Part shown: positions 22,966 to 34,556 of the stretch, in pieces
How the letters are laid out: the number at the start of each line of letters is the position of its first letter
Numbering within the stretch: position 1 is the stretch's first letter
From: Catonia carolina
Taxonomy: Eukaryota; Arthropoda; Insecta; Hemiptera; Achilidae
Length of the DNA: 64,000 nucleotides
Direction of reading: 5' to 3'
Assembly (NCBI GenBank): GCA_035578175.1
Contig: JAQMRL010000001.1
Location: forward strand, 431,533,545 to 431,597,544
Made by a program: the position numbers and the translations under genes
Notes under the pieces: generated by a model
Seen by the model: the letters and a program-made list of their open reading frames with translations, nothing else
What the model was told of the DNA's origin: nothing
The model's database searches: none

Positions 22966-23100
22966 TATTATTTACTTGATTGTGTGTAACGTATGAAAAG
23001 ATCCCATTCAGGCACGGCATCTTTTCATACGTTACACACAATCATTTCATCATTCACCGTCTGCATTAGCAGTAATTGCAGAACAGTCGGACGTTAAACC

Positions 23101-23132
<32 letters not shown>

Positions 23133-23141
23133 TATTTACTT
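22966..23141 (+). mobile_element. young SINE with inverted 5' end (head 1 fragment, tail A)
   Basis: Flanked by perfect 12-bp duplications TATTATTTACTT (22966-22977 and 23130-23141). Between them, 22978-23002 is a perfect 25-bp inverted copy of 23019-23043, separated by a 16-nt spacer that belongs to the SINE head (CCCATTCAGGCACGGC). Then follow the tail-A sequence CACCGTCTGCATTAGCAG..., ending ...GTCGGACGTTAAACC and about 29 A's. The tRNA-like promoter part is missing and replaced by the inverted segment. Confidence 0.93.
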
Positions 23142-23211
23142 CATCAATCATTTAGGTACTCCCTACTTCAAACGGTTCATACGAAATTCACTTTATAATG
23201 CCTCGTACAAT

Positions 23212-23407
23212 GTTACATAATGGAGGCCAGCCCGTTGGGGTAGTGGTTAGCGCAACTTTCTTCTACGCCGGGGTCCCGGATTCAATTTCCGGTCAGGTCT
23301 GGAATTTTTTTCATCACTCATTTTCATTATCATCATTATTTACCGTCTGCATTAGCAGACATTGCAGAACAGTCAGACGTAAAACAAAAAGAAAGTTACA
23401 TAATGGA
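23212..23407 (+). mobile_element. young SINE (head 2, tail A) with 13-bp TSD
   Basis: Perfect duplication GTTACATAATGGA at 23212-23224 and 23395-23407 frames a 170-bp insert. The head (23225-23300) is tRNA-like: GGGGTAGTGGTTAGCGC (A-box region) and GGATTCAATTTCC (weakened B box). After a TCTGGAATTTTTTTCATCA linker comes tail A, TACCGTCTGCATTAGCAG...CAGAACAGTCAGACGT, ending AAAACAAAAAGAAA. Pol III transcription and LINE-assisted insertion are the expected life cycle. It lies only 71 bp from another SINE using the same tail. Confidence 0.93.
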
Positions 23408-23409
23408 AA

Positions 23410-25560
23410 GTCAGCTACTTTTTATAAAATTCGGTCTTTGAATTTTGGAAATAATAAGCGAAAAATGCATATTAGAAAATACGATAATTTTTTTAACTAT
23501 ATAATATATTTTTATTTGCAACTGTATAAAATTAACAACAAGCAAATTTGATAAAAAAAAGGATACAAATATTGACAAATTTTAGGGCATTGAGGAAATC
23601 GCTTCATTATTTGTTAATTATTTACTTAATTTTATTTTGTTTTTCTTTAATTTTGTCGTCTCATGATATCCGTACTCCAGAGTCGTTTCAGTCTTCATAT
23701 TGGGGCAGTTGGTAAATCTGGTATGTCTAGGTCAAAAATGAACTGATTTGGATTATTGGGTAATTTCTTTTTAAATCGTGTATATTTGCGTATGAACACA
23801 TCGTTGATGTATGGGACATAACGAACGATAATTTACGTAACAAACGATACGATAAATTGATTTCATAATACAGAAATCAATAAAAAATCCTAAAAGAATA
23901 CAATAAATCTCTTTAACTATTTCTAGAACTATAATACCGATGGCCCCATTGGATAATTGTTGAGACTGTCAAAATCACACAATAGCTGATTTCATTTTCT
24001 CTTTGTTATAACAGTTTAGAAATATAAAAGGGTAAAATAATTGTATGTTACATTTTGTCAAAAGCGTTTTAAATATTCAGTTGGTTGAAATGTACACAAT
24101 AAGTGATGAAGGATCTTGTAAAATACTACATTTTGGATAAAATCTCAAAGTTGACCATTGTTCGAAAAAACTTCTTCTGTATATGCTTACATGTTTATAA
24201 AGAGATACAAAGATGGGTTAAATTGATAAGGAAGAAAATAACAATAATGACTTAAAAAGTGGTAGAAGTTTTGTAAAATTTAAAGAATGACTTGGTAGAA
24301 CTTGAGCTTTGTGAATAAAAAAGATGAGATCAGTGATAAAGTGAATGCGAGTTATTTTGCCAGATGTCCTCAAGTATTGGGAAACACTTAAATTTCTAAC
24401 GCTTTTTGTTTTCACCTTTTCTTTTAGTGTATCGCAACTTTTTAGTTCAAGTGGACGACTGTAGTAAGTTCGTTCTGGTGTTGCTTCTTCTTATTCTTCT
24501 TCACCTCCTTCTTCTTTTAAAGGCCAAATCAAGCAAACTTAAATTGAACGCAATTTTCTTCCATCGTTCTTTTTCTAAGCTTTATCTTATCTTTTCCATT
24601 TTTAATGCCAATATATCTTTATTGTGAAACAATTTCAATGATCCACTTCAAAACTATATTTCATCTTTCTTTATTTAAATTAATTTTAATCGATCTTTAA
24701 ATACACATATTATATAACAAGAGATTCGGTCTTTGTATAAATCTTTGATATAATTATAATAGAATAGTGATTGCTTTCATCTATTTTACGTGTATAAATT
24801 TATTAAATGTTATCTCAATATTGATTTCCTTTTCATTCTATTCTATTCTATTCATTAATAATTTTGTTTCAAGACAAAATTTTAGCTTACTCTTCTTTGA
24901 AGTACCGTACTGTAATTCACATATAATAAAGCCTAAATTTCCCAACGTCCCGTCTAAATATGTATTTTAAAAGACAGTACTCTAGATGAAAAGCAAACGT
25001 AATCACGTATCAGTATATCTTACGTGGCCTTTATAAACTATACGCCTGCTATTCATATCATTTTCAAATTTCTATTCAAAATTAAATTAATTTCAAATTA
25101 ATTGTTTTAAATAAATCTTTTGTGACTGTAATTAATGTTATTTACTCATACGCATATATCCTATAATATAACTAAAGTGTATGCATGTCATACTTTACGT
25201 GTTATTTTTTCAAAATTAAACAATAAAATCTAAATCAATTAAACAAAAAATAAAAGGTAGAGATGTTGTTTAGATTCAACCTAAAAGCTGGTTTGAATTT
25301 CTAGATGGTTAACTAAGTAAAACCAGAAGTTGGTGGTTTACTTTGCCTTCCTCACTGAGTGGAAAAGTATGCTTATTAGAATGCCAGGCCCTCTATAAAA
25401 CATCTACTTTCCACCCTGCAAATGACACCTTCGCTTTATTCACCACGGATTCTGGCTGTATAATAAAATTCATTACTCTTAGAGGAAATAACTCTGACTA
25501 GTGTCTTTTACACCTCTACCTCTTCTATTCTTAAATGCGTCAGTCATTTGATTAGCTGAT
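23410..25560. other. no recognisable feature
   Basis: AT-rich; short frames at 24218-24627 have low complexity (Leu/Phe-rich) and no domain. Confidence 0.5.
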
Positions 25561-25581
25561 CATGTGTTAAGAAACAGAACT

Positions 25582-25645
25582 ATATTTTGTAGCCCTGTAA
25601 CTAGCAGAAAGAGTGAAAATAATTGAATACTCCCCCTGTTTGTTA
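25582..25645 (+). repeat. dispersed repeat, TAGCCCTG-AACTAGCAG type, copy 1
   Basis: TTTTGTAGCCCTGTAACTAG followed by ...AAATAATTGAATACTCCCCCTG matches 29692-29755 in the same orientation. The full extent of the family cannot be set from two pieces. Confidence 0.6.
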
Positions 25646-25649
25646 CGGA

Positions 25650-26455
25650 AATTCACTATAGAATTATATTAAAGAATAAATAAACTTACAATCAGCTTTA
25701 TTTCGGTTGCATCTACATTTTCAGTTTTTAGCGTTTCCATAATGTAACAAAAACAAATAACATAAACGATTACAGTAATGATTTACAGTAATAAAGCGAT
25801 TGTATTAGATATTTTACATTGTATTACATGAATTGTATTTTTTATATTAAAGTTGACTTTGAATATTTAAAAATTTTATAAATTTTAGTGTTTTTGCGTA
25901 CGTTTCAGTAATGTAATTATTTAAATGAATATTAAAGTCTCATCAGTGAAATTGTCTTATTATAATGTGCAAGATGGGCATTTTACAAGGATGTGTTGTA
26001 CAGTTAATTTTGTATTGCATTTATTAGGTTCTTGTCTCCTCATCAGGTAACTGTGTGTCAGTTTAACGTTACCAATTCATAGTCGTGTAAGTGTCATTTA
26101 ATCTATAATAGTCTGTTACCACAATAAATAAACTTGTATCCTAAGTTATGTTAATGATATGATCAATTTATTCAAATCTTAAATACTATCAGCAATAACC
26201 TTAGTAAAGAATATTAATTTTAATACGATATTTTAAAATGTATTTCTCTGTTTACCCATCCTTCTACGAGTATTTGTTTTAATAGTTCTTTTTTTAATCT
26301 ACTAGATACAAATGAATCCGGAATTATCTTTTTGTTAGTCTATTGAAAGTTGAACTGACATTTTGGTCATTAAGGACTACTTTCGATTACCTTAGGAAAT
26401 ATTGGTATTTAAATATTTCATTAAAATCCCAAAAGGGGACTTACGGTTTGAACAA
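25650..26455. other. no recognisable feature
   Basis: AT-rich, nothing supported. Confidence 0.45.
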
Positions 26456-26459
26456 GTTA

Positions 26460-26560
26460 TAATTTACCCGAGTACAGCTGGGAATCAAATCCGGTGCCTT
26501 CACTTTGCACATTAGCACGCGTACCACTGTGATACGGAGGTGGACAATCCGGATTTTTTT
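26460..26560 (-). repeat. tRNA-like SINE head relic
   Basis: Minus strand: CAGTGGTACGCGTGCTAATG (A-box-like) and ACCGGATTTGATTCCCAG (B-box-like), an arrangement of a tRNA-derived promoter. No matching tail is visible and the fold is poor, so it is not a tRNA gene. Confidence 0.45.
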
Positions 26561-26564
26561 AATC

Positions 26565-27325
26565 AATAATTTCAGTAATGCTTAGATTGACGCCTACAAG
26601 CTGTTAATCTAAGTATTTCTTTCAAAATACCTTAATAACCAAATCAAAATGAATAATTTTTAATAATTCGTATGGGTTGTATTCCATGTCAAAGCCCAGT
26701 GGGTGGTTTATTTTAGTTTCGTGTTGAAGATAATGTTGACTTTAGTAACTTATTTTAATTAAGGACCACACACTGCTTGAATCAATTTTGTGACTTTCAA
26801 ATTTTCTTTACTGTTATAACAGATTACCGAATAACAATTAAGTTAATACATTTCCATTTAGTTATCTTAATGGTTTAATTCAGTTACCGACAAGAGTTTA
26901 GAAAGATTTATACGTGTTTTTAATTATGCACATAAATTAGTAACCAACGTTACTATCCTTCAAATACTTATGGTTAACAATAATCAAGTTGTTAATTTAT
27001 TTTCAAATTAGTCGTTGGTTATTAAAATATCGCTCGGTAAACTTTGTTTAGTATATTGTTGTTTCAGTCAACTAAGGACTACGATAGTCATGCTTCTCGA
27101 ATTTTCTTGCTTGAGTTCTTATTAAGTTCTCATTTATTCCTCATTAATTCTGTTATTGCTTTCTTTCCTTCGTCACTTTACTTGTAGGTATGTTGCCTTC
27201 CTTCACGTTTTTCTCTGGAAAAGTTTTTTCTGAATTTTAGCCTGTGGATGTTTACTTACATAACTGTAAAATTTTTAAAAAGAACAATACGTATACCGAA
27301 GTGGAATGAAAAAAGTTTTGTTGAT
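26565..27325. other. no recognisable feature
   Basis: AT-rich, nothing supported. Confidence 0.45.
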
Positions 27326-27329
27326 TTGG

Positions 27330-27475
27330 CTGTCCGTGTATTAGTGATCAGCGCAACTAAAGGTCACAGAGGCTAGATTGGTTTAATTTGCATTTGATTT
27401 AGGTTTAAATCTGACATTTATCATCCTTTATCATCTGCATTAGAATTCATGTACAAAACAAACAAAAAAAAAGAT
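27330..27475 (+). repeat. SINE relic (head 2, tail A)
   Basis: A decayed copy in which GTGATCAGCGCAACTAAAGG corresponds to GTGGTTAGCGCAACTTTC of the 23225 copy. TTAAATCTGACATTTATC, CATCTGCATTAGAA and a terminal ACAAAACAAACAAAAAAAAA match the linker, tail A and A-rich end in order. Confidence 0.6.
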
Positions 27476-27479
27476 AAAA

Positions 27480-28810
27480 TTCCTCTGGTCTTAAGTTCTT
27501 CAATTCTTTTTCTGAATAAGATTTAAACTTTCTTCACAATTTAAAAAAAATTAAATAATTGTTTTTCTTAAAAAACAATATTTTTATCAGAATACTGATA
27601 CTTGACAACTGAATTATGCCTCAATGTTTTTAGCGATATTAAACATTAGCTGGTGAATTATGCCAGTATTCAATTAGAATAAAACTTACCACCTTGTAAT
27701 TTGAAGAACCAACACCTTAAAATCGTGTATAACTTCTAAAAAATTGTTTTCAAGAAAATATAACTGAATTTTACTCCTTTGACGCTTTCACTACTCAATT
27801 ATATCCAACTAAAGTTACTTCTCGTAGAATTCAACGATCAAGCTTATAGGCAAGTTTTCGAAAGGAGATTTTGAGAAAGATACACAACAGTAAATCAAAC
27901 ATACAAATGGACCCATAATAAGTATGACACAAGAAAAAAAACACCTGCTCCTCTCAGACAGAGCGAGAAATGTGTTCTGTCACCAACGCTTTTCTCATAT
28001 ATTGTATCTGTTTTTTTTTCTAAAATCTTAACAGTAAAAATTTAATTTAATTTAAGAATTAAATATGGTTTGGCTGATCAAGCTGTTAATCGATGGTTAC
28101 AAAATAGTTTGAGGTTTACAAAATATTGTTTGTTAATAAAATGGTTTGTTAATGTCGGAAAGAATATAATGGAAAAGATTTTAAGTTAGTAAAACAAAGT
28201 TAACTGTGAGCTACTTACCATAAGTTTAGTTATAATATTTTCAAACTATTAGTGAACAAAATATTTACATATTCTAGCATGTTTCATATCCATAGTGATC
28301 CTGGTATAAACATCACATTATGTTGTAAATTGCAATTTCTTTCGGAGAATAAAATATTATCATTAGTACAATTATTTTTTAAGATTTATAAATCACTTAA
28401 ATAATTTAGAAACTTTTTATCTTTTTAATGACAATAATATCGATCCCATTATATTTTTATAAACTAAAAATATTTCTAAAAATATCTGCAAACGAAATTA
28501 CAGAGATAAATACATTAGTTATTAAAAATATAATTTATGTTTGTGAATAGAGAATCGATAAATTAACAAAATCATTAATGACTACCCAAACATATACTTC
28601 AAAAACTTCTTATCGATAAAAACTAAAATTAGACACTACCAAACAGTAATCCTCCCAGAAGTACAATATGCCAGCAAACTCTCTTCGGGCCATATAAAGT
28701 TGGAGAAGTGGAAAGGATTGAAAAAAACAGAAAGGAGGATAGTCAAAAATGAATAAACAAGAAGAAAATAGTAGAAGGACAGTAAAGGGTAATCTCAAAT
28801 GAAGAAGTAT
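27480..28810. other. no recognisable feature
   Basis: AT-rich, nothing supported. Confidence 0.45.
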
Positions 28811-28814
28811 ATAA

Positions 28815-29245
28815 GATAATAACTCTGGTAACACATTTCTTCAGGAAATAAGAATTTCATTCTTATGCACCTACTTAGTACAGAAAAGACAAGAATTGCT
28901 AATCACATATTCAACTTTTACTGGGAACAGACAACAAAACCAAAATGGATAAAGTAAGTCCAAAAAAAACGAAAGAGTTGAAAACTTCAAGGGAGGATCT
29001 GATAACAAAATCTGGAAAACATGACGAGCTAATTAAACATAATACGATAATATTTGAGCCTAAAACTAGAAAGGAATTTAACAGGGTCTATTAGGAAGGG
29101 AGGACAGGCGCCAAAGGTTGGAACGCCTAAAAGATGTGGGCGAAAAGGAAAGAAGCAAGAATAAAACAACTTACACGCTTCGGGAATAAGAAGAACCAAT
29201 TACAGAATGGACTGACCCAGAAATTCGACTAAAGTGATCCTTAAA
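28815..29245 (+). pseudogene. RTE-like LINE extreme C-terminal tail, copy 2
   Basis: Homologous along its length to 4230-4690. Readable blocks are NFYWEQTTKTKW, KTSREDLITKSGKHDELIKH, TIIFEPKTRK, QRLERLKDVGEKERSKNKT-like in changing frames and RFGNKKNQLQNGLTQKFD. It has more frame breaks than copy 1. Both copies start at the same place (AGATAATAACTC.GGTAACA), suggesting either a common 5' truncation or a conserved module boundary. Confidence 0.7.
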
Positions 29246-29249
29246 GGTG

Positions 29250-29690
29250 GTAAAATAAAAAAAACGTAACAATATTTGTAACGAGATAACAATAAACTTA
29301 TAAATTTTATGTGTGTATCTAATTTATTTCCAAAAAAAATCGTGGTGCAGATACATTACTTAAAAAATAAAATGAAGTGTTTTACTCGTATGTAGTATTT
29401 GAAGCAATCGTCTGAAGATTCAAGTAAGAATTCAGAGCACAGCCTCAATTTTTAGTTTATATGCACCCCGCATACAAACTAAAACCAGTGCTTTTGTATG
29501 TTACTGTTTTCCTTAAGGCGGCGTTATAAAAATGTATAAAAATTACAAAATGCAAATGACAAAAATATGTTTTATTAAAAATTTGAATTGAAGATTAGTT
29601 ATTAAAATCTTACAATAATAATTAATATTTATAAAAAAATATTATATTATTTACTATAATTTGCTGACCATGCATGTAATAAGAAAAAAA
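29250..29690. other. no recognisable feature
   Basis: AT-rich, nothing supported. Confidence 0.4.
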
Positions 29691-29691
29691 A

Positions 29692-29755
29692 CTAGTTTTT
29701 GTAGCCCTGGAACTAGCAGATCGAGTTTAAATAATTTAACACTCCACCTGGCTGT
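29692..29755 (+). repeat. dispersed repeat, TAGCCCTG-AACTAGCAG type, copy 2
   Basis: Matches 25582-25645. It ends next to the left edge of the pogo-like element at 29765, so that element probably landed in or beside this older repeat. Confidence 0.6.
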
Positions 29756-29762
29756 ATGGGCA

Positions 29763-31254
29763 TACAGTAGAATCCCAAAAATCAGTAGAAATCCGGATCC
29801 TCTCATATCCGGATACAATAAAAAAGGCCCAAATTAACTAAATGGATATGACACGGACTAAATTGTTAAAGAGTTAGAAAAATACGACGAACATTAAATA
29901 AATAACATAACTATCCGAATTATTACGTTAATATTATTAAAATATATAAATAATTCTATTATGTATTAAGTTGCGTTTACGTTTGTTGTGACTGACGTCA
30001 GAATAAAGTTTGTACAAATGAACGATCGCGTTATGTACACAAATGTACATAAAATGTTCGATTCACATCAAATAATATTATCGAAAAGAAAAAAGTCATT
30101 TGTTAGTTCCCAGACAAATGACCCGGAAGCCATCCAGTTGTTATGCCCTAACTATGCTGGATAAAGCCGAATGCCCCGTACCAATTCACCAAATATGTTT
30201 GTTAAAAAAATATGTAATATTTTATATATACATAGAATTTATTATTTAAATATATATTTTAAAGTTTTTTCATTTGTAACATAAATATACTTGAATTAAT
30301 TACGCGAAGTTAGCTCTGAGATACAGAACAGGAACCGTGCGGCCATTTCGTTGCCTCGACCTACCGACATGACCCTACGTACACTGAAGTGCCTGTCAGT
30401 TTATTAATTTTTCTAAACCCAGGTATTAATATTTTATTTTATTCAAAATTTATAGTAACGTAAGCAAGATTGTATATGCTGTACTCACATTAAAACATAT
30501 TTTATAAAATGAATAGAAAAAAATCATTTGTTAGTCACAGACAGACGACCGGGAGGCCATCTTGTTGTTACGCCCAACTATACAGGATAAAGCCGAATGG
30601 GCAGTACCATCCTACCGGATATTTCTGCTTGAAAAGATATAAATTTTTAAATGTACATTGGATTTGTTACTTAAAGAAATATTTTAAAGTTTTTTTTTAT
30701 TAATAACATAAATAATATATTTGAAGTTTAATCACGCGAAGTTAGTTCTGAGATACCAAACAAGCATCGCGAAGCCATCTTGTTGCCCCGACCTACCGAC
30801 ATGACCCTACGTATACTAATTTTTTTTTCATTTAATTAATTTTTAAAACCCAGGTATTAAATCTAATTTTTTTTTTAAATTTAGAGTAATCTAGGGTAAG
30901 CTAGGTAATCTAGCTAGGGTAGCTAGGTTATAGGTTCTGTATGTGTTATGCAAAACCTAATAATGTACAGTACATACATATTTTTATGTTTTTTGACTAA
31001 TACCGTATACTGTATTATTATACTTATCTTTACTGTAACTGTAGTACGTCTTGTAAACAAATATAGCCTACATTTATGTAAATTGTAATTGAAAACTCTG
31101 CGTTTTTCAATTGTGTACATCCATTTTGTACTACATGCATACTGTACTGTATTTCAGAAATTCTGACATCCCTTTTTGTATCCCATAGCCGGATTTTCTC
31201 ATATCCGTCTTAACCTAGGTCCCAATTGATTCGGATAAGTGGGTTTCCACTGTA
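29763..31254. mobile_element. pogo/Tigger-like non-autonomous element
   Basis: Left end CAGTAGAATCCC (29765) and right end GGGTTTCCACTG (to 31252) are imperfect inverted repeats flanked by TA on each side. Adjacent inner boxes read AAATCCGGAT and ATCCGAATC (inverted). Termini of the CAGT.GAA.CC...TATCCG type are usual for pogo/Tigger elements. The 1488-bp interior encodes no recognisable transposase and is mostly two diverged tandem units of about 440 bp. Confidence 0.65.
30060..30890 (+). repeat. two tandem units, about 440-bp period, inside the pogo-like element
   Basis: Shared blocks in order: GAAAAAAATCATTTGTTAGT, a GACC.GGA.GCCATC.(A/T)GTTGTTA box, GGATAAAGCCGAATG, then CACGCGAAGTTAG.TCTGAGATAC, GACCTACCGACATGACCCTA and AACCCAGGTATTAA. 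Unit 1 covers about 30060-30475 and unit 2 about 30505-30890. Confidence 0.85.
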
Positions 31255-31693
31255 CTTTTTCTTTATACATCATTAATTTACAGATTGTAAGTAAATACTT
31301 GAGGAAAAGATAATTGGTCAGTTCTCAATTTTGAATATGAAATAACACTGGTCTGCATCAAAAATTCCCCTTGAACTTGAATAGGTGATCTATATGTATT
31401 TTGACCCCCTGAATCCGAATCTGACCTCCGTTTTGCTCCATCACCCACCATTTTGAAGGGGTGGGCCACTCACCCTTATTTGGGAAATTTCAACTTTTTA
31501 TCAGTCTGGTGTAACTATGAAATGAAATTGTGCAGTTGTATCTCGTTTTTATGGTACTTCAAGACCTACCTAACACTGAAAGAGTACAATAAGAGAGTAT
31601 TGATGTATTGATACATTTAGTGCATTTTTACTTATACAATTTTTCTGGTCCAAGATACTTGTCATCGAATACATATACTTAAAGAGAGTGGTT

Positions 31694-32912
31694 TTACTTG
31701 GAGGTAGCTTTTCTCTTGTACTGATCTCTGGGAGTTTCAAGCAAGAGTAACCAGCAGTAGTCTGCTAACATACTTAAGTTCCACTTCCCAGAGAACAGTT
31801 TTTTGAAGAGTGCGATGTCTTGATGAAACCTTTCTCCGAGTGCATCGTAAACTACTTCCAAGTTTTCTGGGAAAAAGTCCAAATGCGCGTATAAAAGGTG
31901 CAATTTTAATAACATGTTGCAACCCCTCAACTCATATGCAGATTCTCATATGCAATTCTTCGACAAATTCAACATAATTTTCATTTTTGTTAAATCCTGA
32001 AAACTTTTCACACACGTCCTTAAATGCAGCACAAGCTCTTTTTTTCTTTTCAATTTAAGTGATTGATGGTCACTGAATCTTTAAAAAGCTCTCTAATTTG
32101 TGGACCAACAAAAATTCCCTCTTTAATTTTTGCTTCACTCAAACGTAGAAATTTGCTCTTCAAATACTGGAATCCATCTCCCGTTTTATCGATAGCTTTC
32201 ACGAACTGTTTAATCAAACTGAGTTTGATACGCAAAGGACGCAAAAATATCTTTTCACTCGAAACTAAAGGCTCATTGGCAACAGTGTTTTGATCAGGAA
32301 CTAAACTTTCACACGAGGGCCAATTTCGAACAGTATAATTTTTACCGCGAGCTTGCTATCCCACTCATACAGAAACCAACAATGTTTGGTGTATCCCGAT
32401 TAAAGTCCTGTAAGTAAAGCCACAACCTTAAAATCAGCATAGTGCTTCAGGGGATGATCTTTGTAACCAATTTTTTCAAGGATACGGCTGATATTTTTGT
32501 ATGTCTCATTCATGTTGACCGTGTATGCAACCAGAACTGAGGGCAAATCATTATCATTATCATTATCATTATCATTGCCAACAAAACAGCTTTTAAACTG
32601 GTTTTAGATGAGTCGATGAATAGGAGCCAATTATCTGGATCATCGGCATGTTAGGTTAAATCACTAATCCATTTACATTATTGTAGTACACTAAGTCACC
32701 ATCCCCCGAAAACAATCATTTAAACGAATCTAGCCGGGATCTAGAAACAGAAATGTTCACTTTTTTTTTCCAAGAGGTTCCATTGCTGAAGCTGAGACCC
32801 GAGCAGTTAGGCTTTAGTTTTTGGGAGGTTTAAATCCCGGATGAGATCATTAAGCTCCTCTTTTGTGACAAGATGAGGCTCTAAGCGTAAAAAATGTACT
32901 GAAAACGTTTAA
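31694..32912 (-). pseudogene. decayed 'ERFHQDI' family protein (uncharacterised, multicopy in arthropods)
   Basis: Minus strand in order: EPHLVTKEELNDLIRDLNL (about 32880-32820), LLGSRLQQWNLLEKK near 32810-32760, FIDSSKTSLKAVLL near 32620-32580, LPSVLVAYTVNMNETYKNIS, DFKVVALLTGL and GYTKHCWFLYEWDSK near 32435-32345, IKLSLIKQFVKAIDKTGD (32230-32175), SEAKIKEGIFVGPQI, then LKLHLLYAHLDFFPENLEVV and ALGERFHQDIALF, and LADYCWLLLLETPRDQYKRK to a stop at 31694. I recall this protein as frequent 'uncharacterised' entries in arthropod genomes; function unknown. At least four frame changes, an internal repeat expansion (32552-32576) and stops show it is dead. Confidence 0.75.
32550..32577 (+). repeat. 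(ATCATT)n microsatellite
   Basis: Four to five ATCATT units within the decayed gene 31694-32912, encoding an artificial Met-Ile run on the minus strand and breaking the ancestral protein. Confidence 0.9.
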
Positions 32913-33284
32913 TCATCGCTAAGCTTATCACTTGGCCCGGCTTCCCACCCTGCTACACCTCTGAACTAACGGTGATGTCACCCCTCCCCCTACGGTCTTC
33001 ATGCATAAATGTGTGTACACTGAGATAACATTTTCTATGGAGGGGAGGACATTTTCTATGGATTTCTATGGGGTACTTACAACATCCCCCCATCCCTCGC
33101 TTTATTAGGAATAACCGCTTTTAGGTGTTTTTTTTAGAATTTCGGGGGGGCGCCCCCTCAAAAACGGTGGGTGATAGAGAGAAACGAAGGTCAAATCTGG
33201 ATTCAGGGGGTCAAGATACATAAGAATCACCCATCAAACTCCAAGGGGAATTTTTTTTATTTTTTTTTTTGCAGACCAGTGTAA

Positions 33285-34090
33285 TTTTTTAATGCGAAAT
33301 CCATAAAATAAGTTCAAACACACTAACCAATGTGTACTAGTGAAACTATTTGTTGGACTCGTATTTAGCCTTCGGGTTCTAAACTGCGAATGTGTTGAAG
33401 GAATTGGCTTTTTTAATTTAGACATAAAATATTCTATCTTTTATGAAAATATCTATTTCTAATTTGACTTAAGTCAGAAAAATATAAAAATTGTTTTTGA
33501 TAGTATATTTAACCATCACTTAAACTGTAGTGGAATTTCATGAAAATTAACGTAACATGTTCAGTATAAACGTTAATTAAAACACAGCACCGGTTGCTTT
33601 ACGATCAGAATTTTTGTAATCCATTTTAACATAGTGTAGATGATTGATCTTGCTGCCGTGTTAATTTGTAACAGCAGTTTGTTGATCGTTGTTTCTGTAG
33701 TGAGTGAGCTAAGAAGCAAAACTTAATTTCTTTCCGCCATAAGCCTCCTGTTCTGATAGCGTCAAAGATATATCTTATATTATTTCTTTTTTTGACAGTG
33801 ATTAATTATTGGTGAAACCTTAGCTTGCACCAAGCTGTCAACTCACTCCGCTGTGCCTTGTCATGTGTTTACGATATTGAACGCTGTATTGACACTGCAA
33901 CAACCGTTTTATTGAATAGATTATATTGCCGTTTAAAAAGTATTTAAGGTGTCTTCACTTTTCAGAATTACCCATGTAACTATATATTATTTTTTAAGTT
34001 ACGACAAAGGTATCGGTGTAGTTAATTAATTTAAATTTCTCTCTTCTTTATATAAATTTACTAGACCGATACTGTTTTCCTAACTTATAT
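33285..34090. other. no recognisable feature
   Basis: AT-rich, nothing supported. Confidence 0.45.
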
Positions 34091-34094
34091 ATCA

Positions 34095-34482
34095 ATGCGA
34101 GGGTTTACAGCCCCAGCTGTATCTCACTTCCTAAGCATCACCTCTCTCTGTCTCACCAGTCCCTATGGGAGAGCTGCCGCAAAGACATTGCCTCCTGAAC
34201 CCCATCCAATCATGTCACTTCCGGCGTACCCCTCCTTCTTCTACCAGCTGGCGTCCACTCCCATACCCTCTTTTGCCATTTACCATCCTCCATTCTCTAC
34301 CAATGGCCAAACCATTTTAACTGCTTCCGAGATATGGTATCCATGATATTTTCTTGAACGCCGATTCTTCTCCTAATTTCAGAATTCGGAATTCGATCGA
34401 TCCGCGACACATTACAGCTTTGCCTCCAGAAATCCATCTCCACCGCTTTTAGGTGATCCTTCTGTCTCTTTGTCAATACCAT

Positions 34483-34556
<74 letters not shown>

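Larger units (their letters stand above)
31343..33284 (-). mobile_element. CACTG-ended TIR element carrying a decayed arthropod gene
   Basis: The element runs 31346-33281 and is flanked by TAA on both sides (31343-31345 and 33282-33284). The ends begin CACTGGTCTGCA and remain similar inverted for about 120 bp (blocks AATTCCCCTTG, TTGACCCCCTGAATCC, ATCACCCACC). A 3-bp duplication with CACTG termini fits the CACTA/EnSpm superfamily as known. The cargo on the minus strand is a decayed gene (31694-32912) that I recognise only as an uncharacterised multicopy arthropod family. No classical CACTA transposase is visible. Confidence 0.7.
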
